NCBI GenBank assembly: GCA_030681375.1
Contig: JAUXWM010000050.1
Span: 1-38,625, forward strand
DNA from: Gallionella sp.
GTDB lineage: Bacteria > Pseudomonadota > Gammaproteobacteria > Burkholderiales > Gallionellaceae
Direction: 5' to 3'
Length of the DNA stretch: 38,625 nucleotides
Each line of letters opens with the position of its first letter. Position 1 is the first letter of the stretch. The notes under the pieces were generated by a model, which saw only the letters and a program-made list of their open reading frames with translations, had not been told where the DNA came from and did no database searches. The position numbers were made by a program, and so were the translations under genes. This document shows positions 8,975 through 17,381 of this stretch, one piece after another.

Positions 8975-11900
8975 AAAAAAATTTCAGGCAGAACCGCTGG
9001 CAGCTTGCCTTGGCCGCTGCAGCGGTGGTGATTCTGTTGTGGTTGTTCGTCAAGGCGCAGCCTGTCGATCCCGATATGCACAATCGGGTGGCGAGCGATA
9101 TTGCGGAGCTGCAAAAACGGGACACCGAATTGGGTGAGGCAGTGCTGCAACTGCATTACCGTCTGACCAATAATTATGACGGAGCAGTTTCGCTGATGCA
9201 GCGCATAGAAGTGTTGGGTATGGCGCTGGAGCAGCATCATAAGAACGGCCTGTTACCGGATACGCCGGAAGTGCGATGGGAGTTGACACAGATCGGGCAG
9301 CAGATCAAGCAGAAAGCTGAAAAACTGGACGAATTCAAGTCCAATAATGCAGTGATGAAAAATTCGTTGATCTATCTGCCCAGCATGGTTAACAGTGTGT
9401 TGGCAGAATTGCCCAGGTCGGATGAAAACTTGCTGGAGAAATTTGAATTTCTGCTGCGCGATGCATTGCTGGTGAGTGTCAAAGGAGATGCCGCTTCAAT
9501 CGAAATATTAGAGGCAGATATTATCAAGGTCGAGCAGGCTATCCCGGGTCTTCCGGTGAAATTACAAAGGCTGGCGCGTTACGTTGTCAGTCATGCGCAA
9601 GCGCTGCTGGAAGTGGATAAAGGGATGCCGGTTTTGCTGGCTGAATTGAGTTCGTATCAAACCTCTCATCTGGGCGCGGATATGGATGGGCTGTATCAGG
9701 ATTATTATCAGGAGCGGCAACGCACTGCGGGCATTTACCGCCTGTCCCTGCTGCTGGCAGCGATGCTGATGCTGATCTACTCAGTGAACATGTACTACCG
9801 CCTGAAATCGCAACGCCAGCAACTTGAAGACGCACTGGCGGAAATCAGCAATCAGCAACATGCATTGAACGAGCACGCTATCGTCAGCATCACTGACGTG
9901 AAGGGCAACATCACCTACGTCAATGACAAGTTTATGGAGATCAGCGGTTATACCGAGGAGGCATTGATCGGGCAGAATCATCGCATGATCAAGTCGGACG
10001 AGCACGGTGAGGAATTTTTCCGCGAATTATGGCGCACCGTGGCGAACGGCAAGGTCTGGCACGGGCAAGTCAAGAATCTTGCCAAGGATGGTCACTTTTA
10101 CTGGGTGGAAGCGACTGTCGTGCCTTTCATGAACCATGAGGGGAAGCCCTATCAATACGTCTCGATGCGCACCGACATCACCGCGCAGAAGGCGATGGAG
10201 CAACAGGTGGAGGCTGACCGTCGGCTGCTGCAGAATGTCATGGATACCCTGGGTGAAGGTGTTTACATGCTGGATATAGAGGGGCGCTGCACCTATCTGA
10301 ACCGGGAGGCGGAAGCCATTATCGGCTGGACCAGCGAAGAGCTGTTGGGCAGGAAATTGCATGATGTCATCCATTCGCAACTGCCTGATGGAACGCCTGT
10401 TGCAGAGGCAGACTGCCCGGTGCATCAAAGCATGCTGGCGAAAAAACTATTTCGCTCCGAGACGGATTACTTCCAGCATAAAAATGGCACATTGTTCCCG
10501 ATCGCCATTGTCGCTTCACCTATGCTGGACGGTGAAAAAACGGCCGGTTCAGTTGCCGCCTTTCAGGATATTTCCGAACGCAAGTTCACCGAACGCGAGT
10601 TGCTGCGGGCCAAGGAGTCTGCCGAAGCGGCGAGCAAGGCAAAGGGGGACTTTCTGGCGACCATGAGTCATGAAATTCGTACCCCGATGAACGGTATCAT
10701 CGGCATGACGGAACTGGCTCTTGATACCGAACTGGATGCCGAGCAGCGCGAATATCTGAACCTGATAAAGTCCTCTGCCGATTCTTTGTTGACCATCATC
10801 AACGATATTCTGGATTTTTCGAAGATAGAATCCGGAAAACTGGAGCTGGAACAGCTGGATTTCGATGTCCGTGCCCTGTTTGCATCTGCCGAGAAGGCGC
10901 TGGTGGTGCGCGCCGAGCAGAAAGGTCTTGAGCTGGTTTACGATGTGGATAGCGAAATACCTGACTTATTGACTGGCGATCCGGGGCGCTTGAGACAGGT
11001 GTTGACCAATTTGCTGGGTAATGCCATCAAGTTCAGCGAGCAGGGTGTAGTGACATTGCGCATGAAATTATTGCGACAATCAGGCAGTGAAATTCGGGTT
11101 TGCATCGAAGTGGCCGATCAGGGAATCGGGATATCTTCCGAAAAGCAGGCGCATATTTTCGAGGCCTTCACCCAGGCCGATACCTCGACTACACGGAAAT
11201 ACGGCGGAACCGGGCTGGGGCTGGCAATTTCCAGCCAGCTGGTTGAAGCGATGGGCGGGCAGCTGGAAGTCGAGAGCGAGTTGGGGCTGGGCAGCGTATT
11301 CAGTTTTGAAATTAACTTCCCTGTTGCCGCGGTGCAACGCGCAGCGCAGCCGTTGGTGGGTCTTGAGGGATTGTCTGCATTGATCGTGGATGACAATGCC
11401 ACGAATCGCCATCTGCTGATGCAGATGCTCAGAAAATGGAACATGAAGCCTGAGGTGGCGGAGAATGCCGAGCAGGCGATGGCAATGGCATCGGAGGCGC
11501 ACTGTAGGGGGGAACCGTTTAAATTGATGTTGCTGGACGCGATGATGCCTGATGTGGATGGTTTTGAGCTGGCGGAAAAACTGCGTGTATCTCCAAACAT
11601 AAGCTATGGCGCCGTCATGATGTTGTCATCGGCCGGAATGCGCGAGGATGCGCAGCGCTGTCGCGAATTGAGTATTTCCGCCTACCTGACCAAGCCAGTC
11701 GAGCAGAATGAACTGATGAACGCGATCAGAATGGCGCTGGGAGTAGGAACAGATGCGGTGCCGATGCCCGGGAAAAATTCGCCGACATTGCCACGGAGAC
11801 TCAATATCCTGCTGGCCGAGGATAATCTGGTTAATCAGAAGCTGGCTGTCACTCTGCTGGAAAAGTGGGGGCATAGTGTGGAGCTGGCAAATAACGGCAG

Positions 11901-12531
11901 GGAGGCGGTTGAGAAAAACCAGTCGCAATCCTTCGATGTGATTCTGATGGACCTGCAGATGCCTGAGATGGGTGGATTGGAGGCGACGCGGCTTGTTCGC
12001 GTGTACGAGGAGAGTGAGGGCAAGCACACGCCCATCATCGCGATGACGGCGAACGCCATGGCGGAAGACAGGCAGCGTTGTCTGGATGCGGGTATGGACG
12101 ATTATCTGACCAAGCCGCTCAATTTCGATAAGCTGCAGGCCGTGTTGCAGGGCTTGCCCTGCGGAGCGGATGCAGAATCAGGCCAGCCGGTTGAGTCGGC
12201 GTTTGACTATGCGGCAGCGCTTAAGCGGGCGGATGCGTGGGTGATAGAAACTATAGGTCAGGCGTTTCTGGATGAATGCGATCAGTTAATGACGGAAATC
12301 AGAACCGCGATGGATGCCGCTGATAAAGTATCGCTGCTTCGCGGCGCGCATACCTTGCGCGGCCTGGTCGGAAATTTTAATGCGCGGGGCGTGGAAGAGG
12401 TTGCACGGCAGATCGAGGAACTTGCCGAGCATGATTACCCGCCGGGTGGTTTGTTCGCCAGATTGCAAGTCGAAATCGGTTTGCTGAAGGCGGCGCTGGC
12501 GACTTATTTGGGATCGAAGATTGAGGATTGA
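8971..12531 (+). CDS. Hybrid sensor histidine kinase (periplasmic helical sensor-PAS-PAS-HisKA-HATPase-REC-REC-HPt)
   Basis: A 1186-residue membrane kinase. A transmembrane helix (about 12-28), a mostly helical periplasmic domain (about 30-255, resembling DAHL-type sensor domains) and a second helix (about 256-276) lead to two PAS/PAC domains (about 290-405 and 415-540). HisKA follows, with His567 in MSHEIRTPMNG, then HATPase_c with N-box LLGNAIKF and G-boxes DQGIGI and GGTGLGLAI. Receiver 1 has Asp856 and Lys908, receiver 2 has Asp994 and Lys1048, and a C-terminal HPt domain has His1127 in GAHTLRGLVGNF. All phosphorelay residues are present, making this a complete four-step relay in one chain. 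It lacks an output domain; the co-operonic HD-GYP regulator is the obvious candidate. The periplasmic sensor lies in the same compartment as the adjacent peroxidase. Confidence 0.95.
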   Translation: MKKNFRQNRWQLALAAAAVVILLWLFVKAQPVDPDMHNRVASDIAELQKRDTELGEAVLQLHYRLTNNYDGAVSLMQRIEVLGMALEQHHKNGLLPDTPEVRWELTQIGQQIKQKAEKLDEFKSNNAVMKNSLIYLPSMVNSVLAELPRSDENLLEKFEFLLRDALLVSVKGDAASIEILEADIIKVEQAIPGLPVKLQRLARYVVSHAQALLEVDKGMPVLLAELSSYQTSHLGADMDGLYQDYYQERQRTAGIYRLSLLLAAMLMLIYSVNMYYRLKSQRQQLEDALAEISNQQHALNEHAIVSITDVKGNITYVNDKFMEISGYTEEALIGQNHRMIKSDEHGEEFFRELWRTVANGKVWHGQVKNLAKDGHFYWVEATVVPFMNHEGKPYQYVSMRTDITAQKAMEQQVEADRRLLQNVMDTLGEGVYMLDIEGRCTYLNREAEAIIGWTSEELLGRKLHDVIHSQLPDGTPVAEADCPVHQSMLAKKLFRSETDYFQHKNGTLFPIAIVASPMLDGEKTAGSVAAFQDISERKFTERELLRAKESAEAASKAKGDFLATMSHEIRTPMNGIIGMTELALDTELDAEQREYLNLIKSSADSLLTIINDILDFSKIESGKLELEQLDFDVRALFASAEKALVVRAEQKGLELVYDVDSEIPDLLTGDPGRLRQVLTNLLGNAIKFSEQGVVTLRMKLLRQSGSEIRVCIEVADQGIGISSEKQAHIFEAFTQADTSTTRKYGGTGLGLAISSQLVEAMGGQLEVESELGLGSVFSFEINFPVAAVQRAAQPLVGLEGLSALIVDDNATNRHLLMQMLRKWNMKPEVAENAEQAMAMASEAHCRGEPFKLMLLDAMMPDVDGFELAEKLRVSPNISYGAVMMLSSAGMREDAQRCRELSISAYLTKPVEQNELMNAIRMALGVGTDAVPMPGKNSPTLPRRLNILLAEDNLVNQKLAVTLLEKWGHSVELANNGREAVEKNQSQSFDVILMDLQMPEMGGLEATRLVRVYEESEGKHTPIIAMTANAMAEDRQRCLDAGMDDYLTKPLNFDKLQAVLQGLPCGADAESGQPVESAFDYAAALKRADAWVIETIGQAFLDECDQLMTEIRTAMDAADKVSLLRGAHTLRGLVGNFNARGVEEVARQIEELAEHDYPPGGLFARLQVEIGLLKAALATYLGSKIED

Positions 12532-12646
12532 GAAGGGTCTTGATTCTGTTTCAGTAACAATTTGCAGCAATTTGTGTTGAACGCAACGCTAAATGACGAG
12601 TCATAATGCCGTCATGAAAATTCTGACACTTTAAGGAGTTGCGAAA

Positions 12647-13360
12647 ATGAAAAAAAGTTTATGTGCGTTGAGTGTTGCTTCACTGTTTGGCAATGCGTAT
12701 GCGGCTGATTTTGTGGATACCGCGCGCGTCATCTCCAGTACACCGATTTATGAGCGCGTCAGCGAGCCGCGTCGCGAGTGCTGGACTGAGACCGTGCAAG
12801 TCACGCCCAAAGAACGTTCCATGACGGGCGCAGTGGTCGGGGGCGTCGCCGGTGGACTGCTGGGTAGTCAAGTCGGTGGCGGGCATGGCAATACCGCTGC
12901 AACAGGGGCGGGTGCTGTCGCCGGTGCGGTAGCGGGGGATCGCGTTTCCAACCCTGATAGCGAGCGTTCGGCAACGGGCAGTATCGTTGGCGGAATAGCC
13001 GGGGCGTTGCTAGGTAGTCAGATCGGTGGCGGCTCAGGTAACAAGGCCGCTACAGCGGCAGGCGGCGTGGCGGGTGTGTTGATCGGTGACCGGGTCGCTA
13101 ATCCTGATCAGCCGCGCAGCAAGCAGGTCGAGCGCTGCCGCGAGGTGGAGAACAGTCGTGAAGTCATCAAGGGCTACAACGTGACCTATCGCTACAATGG
13201 TCGTGATGTGACCACCACCCTGCCTTATCAACCCGGCAGCACGGTTAAAGTCGGCATCAGCATGATTGAGGATCAATCCACGCAACAATCGAATCGTTAT
13301 CAGGACAGGCAGGATCGGAAATATAAAGATCAGCGATATATGCCGGGCGAACGTGACTGA
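12647..13360 (+). CDS. Glycine-zipper envelope protein with duplicated 2TM domain
   Basis: A 237-residue exported protein. It has a signal peptide of about 19 residues ending AYA|AD with no lipobox Cys. Two glycine-zipper segments resemble the 17-kDa surface antigen/glycine-zipper 2TM family. The segments (about 58-107 and 108-157) are clearly tandem duplicates with a 50-residue period: both contain the pattern TGxxVGGxAGxLLGSQxGGG and end in GDRVxNPD. A C-terminal domain (about 158-210) has two Cys-containing elements and a YNVTYRYNGRD motif found in related proteins. AAGGAG lies 8 nt before the ATG. TTGAAC (12577-12582) and CATAAT (12602-12607) may be a weak promoter. The role is probably structural in the outer membrane; the exact function is unknown. 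Confidence 0.85.
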   Translation: MKKSLCALSVASLFGNAYAADFVDTARVISSTPIYERVSEPRRECWTETVQVTPKERSMTGAVVGGVAGGLLGSQVGGGHGNTAATGAGAVAGAVAGDRVSNPDSERSATGSIVGGIAGALLGSQIGGGSGNKAATAAGGVAGVLIGDRVANPDQPRSKQVERCREVENSREVIKGYNVTYRYNGRDVTTTLPYQPGSTVKVGISMIEDQSTQQSNRYQDRQDRKYKDQRYMPGERD

Positions 13361-13374
13361 TAGTTTGCAGATAT

Positions 13375-13402
13375 GTAAAAGCCCGGCATGCCGGGCTTTT
13401 AC
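13375..13402. terminator. Bidirectional intrinsic terminator
   Basis: A perfect 28-bp palindrome consists of GTAAAAGCCCGGCA and its reverse complement. It has A-tract and T-tract ends, so it can terminate transcription from both sides. It sits between the converging glycine-zipper gene and pstB. Confidence 0.9.
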
Positions 13403-13420
13403 ATTGTGCGGCTTAAACCT

Positions 13421-14194
13421 TTAGCCGAATCTGCCAGTAATGTAGTCTTCAGTTTCCTTGCGTTTCGGATTGGTGAATACCGTGCTGGTATCGTCGAATT
13501 CCATCAGGTCGCCCAGATACATGTAAGCGGTGTAGTCGGAAACGCGCGCGGCCTGTTGCATGTTATGGGTGACGATAACGATGGTGAAGTCTTCTTTTAG
13601 CTCGTCTATTAATTTTTCAATGTGGGCGGTGGAAATCGGGTCGAGTGCCGAGGTGGGCTCGTCGAGCAGCAGCACTTCTGGTTTGACGGCGATGGCGCGC
13701 GCGATGCACAGGCGTTGTTGCTGACCACCGGACAGCCCCATGCCGCTTTGTGTCAGCTTGTCCTTGACTTCATCCCACAGCGCCGCCTTGCGTAACGCCC
13801 ATTCGACGCGCTCTTCCATGTCGTGCTTGTTCAAACTCTGATAGAGCTTTACACCGAAGGCGATGTTGTCGTGTATGGACATCGGAAAGGGCGTGGGTTT
13901 CTGGAACACCATGCCGACCTTTGCGCGCAGCTTGTTAAGGTCCTGGTTTTTATCGAGAATATTTTTACCATCGAGGATGATGGAGCCCGTAGCTTTTTGC
14001 TTGGGGTAAAGCTCGTACATGCGGTTAAAGGTGCGCAGCAGGGTGGATTTTCCGCAGCCGGACGGGCCGATGAAGGCTGTGACCTTCTTTTCGGCGATGT
14101 CCAGATTGATGTTGTTCAGGGCCTGTGCTTTGCCGTAATAAAAGTTTAGGTCTCTGACGGTGACTCTGGGTTTGACGATGTTTTCAGCGTTCAT
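13421..14194 (-). CDS. pstB: PstB, phosphate ABC transporter ATPase
   Basis: A 257-residue cytosolic ATPase of the high-affinity phosphate importer. It has Walker [10 protein letters not shown] (43-51), the signature LSGGQQQRL starting at 154, Walker [14 protein letters not shown] (from 174) and a conserved switch His in [14 protein letters not shown]. The length is normal. The ATG at 14194 is preferred because AAGG lies 7 nt upstream; an in-frame TTG at 14200 would add two residues. It is the last gene of the pst operon in this window; phoU does not follow it. Confidence 0.97.
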   Translation of the reverse strand: MNAENIVKPRVTVRDLNFYYGKAQALNNINLDIAEKKVTAFIGPSGCGKSTLLRTFNRMYELYPKQKATGSIILDGKNILDKNQDLNKLRAKVGMVFQKPTPFPMSIHDNIAFGVKLYQSLNKHDMEERVEWALRKAALWDEVKDKLTQSGMGLSGGQQQRLCIARAIAVKPEVLLLDEPTSALDPISTAHIEKLIDELKEDFTIVIVTHNMQQAARVSDYTAYMYLGDLMEFDDTSTVFTNPKRKETEDYITGRFG

Positions 14195-14206
14195 TTGCAA
14201 GCCTTG

Positions 14207-15052
14207 TTAATGTGTTGAAGCACTTTGACGGAACAGTACACGCGCCAGGATATTGAGCGTCAGTACACTAAAGGTAATCAGCAGTGCGCCTGCCCAGGCC
14301 AGACTCTGCCAGTCTTCGTAAGGGCTCATGGCGAACTGGAAGATGACCACCGGTAAATTGGCCATCGGTTGATCCATGTCGCTGCTCCAGAACTGGTTGT
14401 TGAGCGCGGTGAACAACAACGGTGCGGTCTCGCCGCTGATACGCGCGATGGCCAGCATCACGCCGGTGATGATCCCGGCACGAGCGGCACGCAGCGTGAC
14501 GAAACTGACTATTTTCCACTGGGGCGCGCCGAGAGAGGCGGCGGCTTCACGCAGGGTGCTGGGTACCAGTCTCAGCATGTTTTCTGTGGTGCGTATCACG
14601 ATGGGAATCACGATGATGGCCAGGGCAATGGTGCCTGCCCAACCGGAAAAGTGTTTGACATGCACGACATAAATTTCATAGACAAACAAGCCGATGACGA
14701 TGGACGGAGCGGACAGCAGAATGTCGTTGATGAAGCGAGTAATCGGAGCCAGCCAGCCGCGCTGGCCGAATTCAGCCAGATAGGTTCCCGCCAGAATACC
14801 GATGGGCGTACCGATTGCGGTGCCGCCTATGGTCATCATCAAACTACCGAAGATGGCATTCAACAGGCCGCCTGAGCTGCCCGGTGGCGGGGTCATTTGC
14901 GAAAATACCATCGGAGTCAGTGCGGGCAGACCCCGACCCAGCAAGGTCCATAAAATCCAGCATAACCAGAACAGGCCGAATGCCATGGCGGCTACCGCGA
15001 TGGTCAGGCCTGTAGCATTGGCGATGCGGCGTCGTGTGTATAGATCAATCAT
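14207..15052 (-). CDS. pstA: PstA, phosphate ABC transporter permease
   Basis: A 281-residue inner-membrane permease with six predicted helices. It carries the ABC-permease coupling motif [32 protein letters not shown] and the typical PstA segments [11 protein letters not shown] and [17 protein letters not shown]. It forms a heterodimer with PstC in the Pst channel. It starts 5 bp after pstC and ends 12 bp before the pstB start, as in other pst operons. Confidence 0.96.
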   Translation of the reverse strand: MIDLYTRRRIANATGLTIAVAAMAFGLFWLCWILWTLLGRGLPALTPMVFSQMTPPPGSSGGLLNAIFGSLMMTIGGTAIGTPIGILAGTYLAEFGQRGWLAPITRFINDILLSAPSIVIGLFVYEIYVVHVKHFSGWAGTIALAIIVIPIVIRTTENMLRLVPSTLREAAASLGAPQWKIVSFVTLRAARAGIITGVMLAIARISGETAPLLFTALNNQFWSSDMDQPMANLPVVIFQFAMSPYEDWQSLAWAGALLITFSVLTLNILARVLFRQSASTH

Positions 15053-15057
15053 GATGA

Positions 15058-16020
15058 TTACGAGGCCTTTCCTTCACGCTGCCCAAGTCTGTAGAGCATG
15101 TAACGTGCGAGTGATAACACAACAAAAGTAATAAAGAACAGGATCAGGCCTAATTCGATCAGTGCGGCGGTGTATAGCTCGCCGAAGGCTTCGGTAAATT
15201 CGTTGGCCAGAGCCGAGGAAATGCTGTTGCCCGGGTTCAGCAGGGATTTGCCCAGTTCATGGGCATTGCCGATGACGAAAGTGACCGCCATGGTTTCGCC
15301 CAGCGCACGGCCCAGGCCCAGCATGATGCCGCCAGCTACGCCGACCTTGGTGTAGGGCAATACGATGCGCAGCATGACTTCCCATGTGGTGGAGCCGAGG
15401 CCGTAAGCGGATTCCTTGAGCATCACAGGGACGACGTCAAACACATCGCGCATCACCGAGGCGATGAACGGGATGACCATGATGGCGAGTATGATGCTGG
15501 CGGTCAGGATGCCTATGCCCATAGGCGGGCCGGAGAAGAAAGGGCCGATGTAGGGCAGTACGCCGATATGTTCGTTGAGCCAGGGCTCGACATGGTCGGC
15601 GAACAGCGGTGCAAATACAAATAAACCCCACATGCCGTATATGATGCTGGGAATACCCGCCAGTAGTTCAATGGCAACGCCGAGCGGGCGACGTAGCGCG
15701 CGCGGGGAGAGTTCAGTGAGAAAGAGGGCGATACCGAAGCTCACCGGAATGGCGATGAGCAGTGCGATGCCGGATGTGATGAGTGTGCCGACAATAGGGA
15801 CCAGTGCGCCGAATTGATCGTTAACCGGGTCCCAGTCCGGGCTAACCAAAAATCCGAACCCAAAGGCATGAATAGCGGGCATGCTGCCGATGATCAGCGA
15901 GCCGATAATCGCCGCGAGCAAGATCAGTACGCTAAAAGCAGCTACGCGTGTCAGATTGCGGAACAGTGAATCGAAGATGGATTGCCTTTTCAGGCGTGCT
16001 TCGTGTAAAAACATCGACAT
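15058..16020 (-). CDS. pstC: PstC, phosphate ABC transporter permease
   Basis: A 320-residue inner-membrane permease with a cytosolic N-terminus and about six helices. Diagnostic segments are [44 protein letters not shown], the coupling loop [21 protein letters not shown] and the [23 protein letters not shown] block, which is characteristic of PstC. Length is normal. The gene is separated from pstS by 169 bp containing a strong stem-loop, which probably lowers its expression relative to pstS. Confidence 0.96.
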   Translation of the reverse strand: MSMFLHEARLKRQSIFDSLFRNLTRVAAFSVLILLAAIIGSLIIGSMPAIHAFGFGFLVSPDWDPVNDQFGALVPIVGTLITSGIALLIAIPVSFGIALFLTELSPRALRRPLGVAIELLAGIPSIIYGMWGLFVFAPLFADHVEPWLNEHIGVLPYIGPFFSGPPMGIGILTASIILAIMVIPFIASVMRDVFDVVPVMLKESAYGLGSTTWEVMLRIVLPYTKVGVAGGIMLGLGRALGETMAVTFVIGNAHELGKSLLNPGNSISSALANEFTEAFGELYTAALIELGLILFFITFVVLSLARYMLYRLGQREGKAS

Positions 16021-16115
16021 AGTGTGTGCTTTTAATTAGATAAACAGTCGCAATAATGTGAATCCCGCAGACGGGTTCATCATCGATGGTGGTTTCTTTG
16101 CCATCCACTACAGGC

Positions 16116-16146
16116 TAAAAACTGCGGGGGGCAAGCGCCCCCCGCA
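16116..16146 (-). terminator. Stem-loop between pstS and pstC (partial terminator)
   Basis: A 10-bp G/C stem (TGCGGGGGGC and its complement) with loop AAGC/GCTT lies at 16123-16146. On the minus strand it is followed directly by GTTTTTAG. It meets the form of an intrinsic terminator. Because pstCAB lie downstream with no visible promoter of their own, it more likely attenuates the operon or protects the pstS message. The remainder of the 16021-16189 spacer shows nothing else recognisable. Confidence 0.75.
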
Positions 16147-16189
16147 ATTATAGCTTAGAGATAGGCTTTGTCAGCCATGCTCCGTTTAC

Positions 16190-17239
16190 TTATTTCCAGA
16201 TTGCCTTGCCATCTGTGCTCTTGACTTGTGCTTTCCATGCGCTGCGGATCAATTTCACCACATCGTCAGGCATGGTTACATAGTCCAGATCGGAAGCTAA
16301 CTTACCGCCGTTGGCATAAGCCCAGTCAAAGAATTTCAGGACAGCCAGAGCGGACTCAGGCTTTTCCTGCATCTTGTGTATCAGGATGAACGTTGCACCG
16401 CTGATAGGCCAGCTTCCCTTGCCTGCTTCGTCAGTCAGGATTTCGTAAAATCCTGGCGCCTTGGACCATTCTGCACCCGCGGCGGCAGCCTTGAAGCTGG
16501 CTTCATCTGCGCCGACAAAGTTGCCGGAACGGTTCTTCATTTGCACGGCGTTCATCTTGTTCTGCAACGCGTAAGCGTATTCTACGTAACCGATAGAACC
16601 CTTGATGCGCTGTACATAAGACGCCACACCTTCGTTACCCTTGCCGCCGGTGCCGGCTTTCCAGGAAACCGCCGTACCTTCGCCTACCGTTGATTTCCAG
16701 TCGGCGCTTACCTTGGACAGGTAGTTGGTGAAAATGAAGCTGGTGCCGGAGCCATCGGAGCGATGCACTACGGTGATGATGTCGTCAGGCAGCTTGAGGT
16801 CCTTGTTCAGTGCCACGATAGCCGGGTCATTCCACTTGGTGATCTTGCCAAGGTAGATGTTAGCCAGCGTTGTGCCGTCCAGTTTTAATTTGCCGCTGTC
16901 GATGCCAGCGACGTTGATGACCGGTACTACGCCACCTATGATGGTTGGGAACTGCATCAGGCCGTATTTGTCCAGCTCTTCCGGAGTCAGCGGCTTGTCT
17001 GATGCGCCGAAATCAACGGTTTTTGCAGTGATCTGTTTGATGCCGCCACCGGAACCGATGGATTGATAGTTCATGTTAGTGCCGGTTTGCGCTTTGTAAG
17101 CTTCAGCCCATTTAGCGTAAGCAGGATACGGGAAAGTCGCACCGGCGCCGGTGATGTCAGTGGCGTAGCTGATGCTGGCGTAAGCCAGTGCCGTGGTAGC
17201 AGCGAGGGTAATAACGAGTTGCTTGAGTTTGCTATTCAT
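16190..17239 (-). CDS. pstS: PstS, periplasmic phosphate-binding protein
   Basis: A 349-residue protein with a signal peptide (about 1-26, SISYA|TDITG). Family motifs are TGAGATFPYPAYAKWAE, the phosphate-site segments GSGGGIKQI and HRSDGSGTSFIFTNYL, and GSIGYVEYAYA. It captures phosphate in the periplasm and delivers it to PstCA. GGAG is placed 6 nt before the ATG. A Pho box with a correctly spaced -10 lies upstream, so PhoB control under phosphate limitation is likely. Confidence 0.97.
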   Translation of the reverse strand: MNSKLKQLVITLAATTALAYASISYATDITGAGATFPYPAYAKWAEAYKAQTGTNMNYQSIGSGGGIKQITAKTVDFGASDKPLTPEELDKYGLMQFPTIIGGVVPVINVAGIDSGKLKLDGTTLANIYLGKITKWNDPAIVALNKDLKLPDDIITVVHRSDGSGTSFIFTNYLSKVSADWKSTVGEGTAVSWKAGTGGKGNEGVASYVQRIKGSIGYVEYAYALQNKMNAVQMKNRSGNFVGADEASFKAAAAGAEWSKAPGFYEILTDEAGKGSWPISGATFILIHKMQEKPESALAVLKFFDWAYANGGKLASDLDYVTMPDDVVKLIRSAWKAQVKSTDGKAIWK

Positions 17240-17334
17240 AGTGTCTCCATTGTGTTGAGAATGATGCCTATTGCAAATTAAATCTGTTAACTCGAAATTG
17301 TCCGTTAAGCCAGTATCGCTTCGAGGTGGTGCAC

Positions 17335-17368
17335 ATCTTAGTGGTCGTATATGACAAAATTGTTACAG
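17335..17368 (-). promoter_or_regulatory. Pho box and -10 of the pst operon
   Basis: On the minus strand CTGTAAC-AATT-TTGTCAT (17351-17368) matches the PhoB site of two 7-bp direct repeats with a 4-bp spacer. Exactly 10 bp downstream lies TAAGAT (17335-17340), a good -10, reproducing the classic layout where the Pho box replaces the -35. Two further half-site-like heptamers, CTTGACA (17372-17378) and TTGACAG (17379-17385), lie just upstream and suggest an extended site. The last one overlaps the corA stop codon. Confidence 0.8.
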
Positions 17369-17381
17369 TTATGTCAAGCTG

